DNA of 22,626 nucleotides from JAXHUK01 sp034189725 (GTDB taxonomy: Bacteria; Chloroflexota; Dehalococcoidia; SZUA-161), in assembly GCA_034189725.1 (NCBI GenBank), contig JAXHUK010000029.1, positions 1-22,626 on the forward strand. Direction: 5' to 3'. The notes below the pieces were generated by a model. The model did not search any database, had not been told where the DNA came from, and was given only the letters and a program-made list of their open reading frames with translations. The position numbers and the translations under genes are program-made. Positions 22,399-22,626 of the stretch are shown in pieces (the stretch's first letter is position 1; each line of letters opens with the position of its first letter).

Positions 22399-22626
22399 AT
22401 GGCGGAGAGCTTTCGGGAAGCCCTCAAATCAGACAAGTTTATCATAACCAGCGAGATCGGCCCACCAAAAGGTACGAACATCGATAACATGCGTCATCAT
22501 ATAGACCTGCTCAAGGACAGGGTGGATGGGATCAACGTCACTGACCACCAGAGCTCGGTGATGCGCTTCCCCTCAATTGGTGGCTGTCTGGAGATCAAGG
22601 AGCACGGTGGTGAACCCATACTGCAA
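22399..22626 (+). CDS. metF: MetF, methylene-tetrahydrofolate reductase (5' part, cut by the right edge)
   Basis: 76 codons are visible from ATG at 22399, preceded by a strong AGGAGGAGAGAT site. The N-terminus MAESFREALKSDKFIITSE, then GPPKGTN, GINVTDHQSSVMRFPS and HGGEPILQ, matches the TIM-barrel FAD enzyme MetF. The EIGPPKGTN segment carries the catalytic-type Glu of the family. The missing part should hold most of the barrel, including the FAD site. It is coupled to metV and completes the pair that reduces 5,10-methylene-tetrahydrofolate. Confidence 0.93.
   Translation, partial: MAESFREALKSDKFIITSEIGPPKGTNIDNMRHHIDLLKDRVDGINVTDHQSSVMRFPSIGGCLEIKEHGGEPILQ

Overview
The window looks like a chromosomal piece of a strictly anaerobic, probably Wood-Ljungdahl-type bacterium. 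The evidence is oxygen-sensitive Fe-S proteins, two MinD-type ATPases carrying ferredoxin domains, an orange-protein-like (NifX/NifB-fold) cluster, NuoE/NuoF/FdhA-type electron-transfer proteins, and MetV followed by MetF. The gene mix, moderate GC content and TTG/GTG starts would suit a Dehalococcoidia-like Chloroflexota lineage or another deep-branching anaerobe. That placement is inference only, because no rRNA or marker gene is present.

Left part (1-5989, all leftward): a possible gene start running off the left edge, an MntP-type manganese exporter, a lipoprotein with two nearly duplicated rhodanese domains, a small unknown protein, an IscU/NifU-type Fe-S scaffold, an Mrp/ApbC-type ATPase that lacks its usual CxxC, an FmdB-type zinc ribbon, and a CoA-disulfide-reductase-like flavoprotein. 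Together these suggest sulfane-sulfur and Fe-S handling.

Central operon (6174-10734, leftward) has an excellent sigma-70 promoter at 10792-10820 with an operator-like dyad at the start site. Its order is DUF134 DNA-binding protein, DUF4213/DUF364 metal-chelation protein, two Gly/Arg/Met-rich proteins, a NifX/ORP-like protein with the same GRGMG repeats, a Gly-rich zinc-ribbon protein, and two MinD-ferredoxin ATPases. It resembles the anaerobe-specific orange-protein (ORP) system, but with a DUF134 regulator and methionine-rich partners.

Right part (11081-22626, rightward): a small DUF5658-like membrane protein, an alpha/beta hydrolase with its own near-leaderless promoter, and a cytosolic GAF histidine kinase overlapping a NarL-type response regulator. 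A 46-bp perfect palindrome and three 22-bp-spaced AAGGG boxes follow. Then comes a regulator with two receiver domains and no output domain.

After that is a run of genes encoding an FdhA/NuoG-like protein, NuoE, a NuoF-GltD fusion, MetV and MetF (cut by the right edge). The FdhA-like protein keeps all its Fe-S motifs but has lost the catalytic Sec/Cys, His and Arg of formate dehydrogenases. The complex is therefore probably not a formate dehydrogenase. A plausible role is to carry electrons between NADH, NADPH, ferredoxin and the MetVF methylene-tetrahydrofolate reductase. The two most unusual systems in the window are this 'dead-FDH' NAD(P)H module linked to MetVF and the Met-rich ORP-like operon.
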